From positions 21,639 through 85,638 of the forward strand of contig JAHFCT010000009.1 in NCBI GenBank assembly GCA_023249375.1: a stretch of DNA of 64,000 nucleotides. Direction: 5' to 3'. The stretch is from Gemmatimonadota bacterium. GTDB taxonomy: Bacteria; Gemmatimonadota; Gemmatimonadetes; Gemmatimonadales; Gemmatimonadaceae. Shown piece by piece: positions 63,158-64,000 of this stretch. The notes beneath the pieces were generated by a model. It saw only the letters and a list, made by a program, of their open reading frames with translations. It had not been told where the DNA came from and searched no databases. The translations under genes and the position numbers were made by a program. Within the stretch, counting starts at the first letter, position 1; each line of letters opens with the position of its first letter.

Positions 63158-64000
63158 ATGCGCTCGTTCTTCGCCCTCATCGGCGCCGCCGCCATCAGCG
63201 CGTCATCCCTTCACGCGCAGGCCGCCTCGCTGGTCTACAAGCTCGGCAAGGACACGGTGGCGATCGAGCAGTACACGCACTCTGCCACAGCCCTCGCCGG
63301 CGAGATGGTACAGCGCAACGGCACCGCGGTTGTCCGCTATCAATACAGTCTCACGCTAGGCAAGGATGGACGCCCGGTGTCGGCGATGATCAAGCGGATG
63401 CAGCCCGACGGATCGAGTGCACCGAACGGTCCCACCGAGGTGCGTTTCACGATCGGCGCTGATTCCGTGATTCGCGAAACGGTCTTCACCGACAGCACGT
63501 CGCGCCGCGCGTTTGCCGCGTCGCGCGCGTTGATCAACTTCCCGACCTTCGTGTACGGCCCGACGGAACTGCTGGCGGGCCTTCGCAAGAGCGGCGCGGT
63601 TGATTCGCTGGCGGCCGTCGGCACTGGTGGCGGCGTGAGCTTCACGGGCCTGACTACGCTGAGCGGCGATAGCGCGCGCCTTCGCGGCGGCGCCTATGCC
63701 ATGGTGCTTCGCTTCGACGCGAGCAGCCGGCTGCAGAGCGTTGATGGCAGCGGAACGACCAACAAGGTGATGGCCGCCCGTGGCGCTGGTGGCATGGACA
63801 TCGCCGGTATTGCGCGCGGCATGAAGCCAACCGGCTTACTCTCGGTGCGCGAAGATGCGCGCGCCGCGTTCGGCCCCGGCGGCATGGTGGTGGTGGACTA
63901 CGGCCGCCCGCAGGTGCGAGAGCGCAGCGTGTGGGGCGGCGTGCTGGTGCCGTTCGACTCGGTCTGGCGCGCCGGCGCCAACGACGCGACGCATCTCTTC
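63158..64000 (+). CDS. DUF2911 secreted protein, 3' truncated by window
   Basis: The frame is open for 281 codons and runs off the window. A signal peptide, MRSFFALIGAAAISASSLHA, precedes Q-A-A. The middle is beta-rich and unlike anything I recognise. The C-terminal visible part, VVVDYGRPQVRERSVWGGV followed by LVPFDSVWRAGANDATHLF, is the start of a DUF2911 domain (usual form DYSRPxxKGRxIFGGLVPYGxVWRTGANEAT). A GGGAG Shine-Dalgarno lies at 63147-63151. Function is unknown; the family is frequent in Gemmatimonadota and Bacteroidota. Confidence 0.85.
   Translation, partial: MRSFFALIGAAAISASSLHAQAASLVYKLGKDTVAIEQYTHSATALAGEMVQRNGTAVVRYQYSLTLGKDGRPVSAMIKRMQPDGSSAPNGPTEVRFTIGADSVIRETVFTDSTSRRAFAASRALINFPTFVYGPTELLAGLRKSGAVDSLAAVGTGGGVSFTGLTTLSGDSARLRGGAYAMVLRFDASSRLQSVDGSGTTNKVMAARGAGGMDIAGIARGMKPTGLLSVREDARAAFGPGGMVVVDYGRPQVRERSVWGGVLVPFDSVWRAGANDATHLF

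Overview
This window is a GC-rich chromosomal segment with closely packed, mostly co-directional genes. It appears to come from a Gram-negative aerobe of the Gemmatimonadota or a close relative. I infer that from the combination of a 14-gene complex I operon, the futalosine menaquinone route, KDO and Lpt outer-membrane genes next to rpoN, a UPF0182 protein and strong GC bias. There is no 16S gene here to prove the taxonomy. GTG and TTG starts and 4-bp ATGA/GTGA stop-start overlaps are very common, so translational coupling is the rule.

Layout: a divergent dcd fragment (1-83) and a 348-nt regulatory gap with 11-bp tandem repeats and paired CGTGA palindromes precede nuoABCDEFGHIJKLMN (432-14911), which ends at a hairpin. 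Next come a phosphohexomutase and a UPF0182 membrane protein, then sucCD, a nested hairpin and ndk. A long lipid and cofactor block follows (21635-35210): yceD-rpmF-plsX-fabH-fabD-fabG-acpP-fabF, the menaquinone genes mqnE-mqnA-mqnC, an ispF fused to a Clp_N-like domain, a DedA protein, xerD, a pabA/trpG glutaminase and an M19 dipeptidase. A 1-Cys peroxiredoxin with its own terminator follows.

From 36116 to 52921 is an envelope block: kdsB-pyrG-kdsA-kdsC-kdsD (KDO and CTP supply), lptC-lptA-lptB (LPS transport; LptB carries a large unassigned N-terminal domain), rpoN, then two glycosyltransferases, a flippase-like protein, a YfhO-like membrane protein, a second polyprenol-phosphate type glycosyltransferase and dapF.

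The right end has a minus-strand YfgM/TPR-like membrane protein meeting dapF head-on across an unusual AT-rich junction with DnaA-box-like sequences. Next is a TetR-controlled efflux operon laid out like cecR-ybhGFSR (TetR, TolC, HlyD, two ATPases, two permeases), then a minus-strand tRNA-Arg(CCU), a PBP4-type D,D-carboxypeptidase and a truncated DUF2911 protein.

Functionally, complex I feeds electrons to menaquinone made by the Mqn enzymes, fatty acid synthesis supplies phospholipid and lipid A chains, and the KDO/Lpt/glycosyltransferase block builds the outer surface. No phage, IS element or CRISPR array was seen. The least expected items are the Clp_N-IspF fusion, the N-terminally extended LptB, the CX5CX2C MqnE, the histidine-rich insert of NuoL, and several structured intergenic elements.
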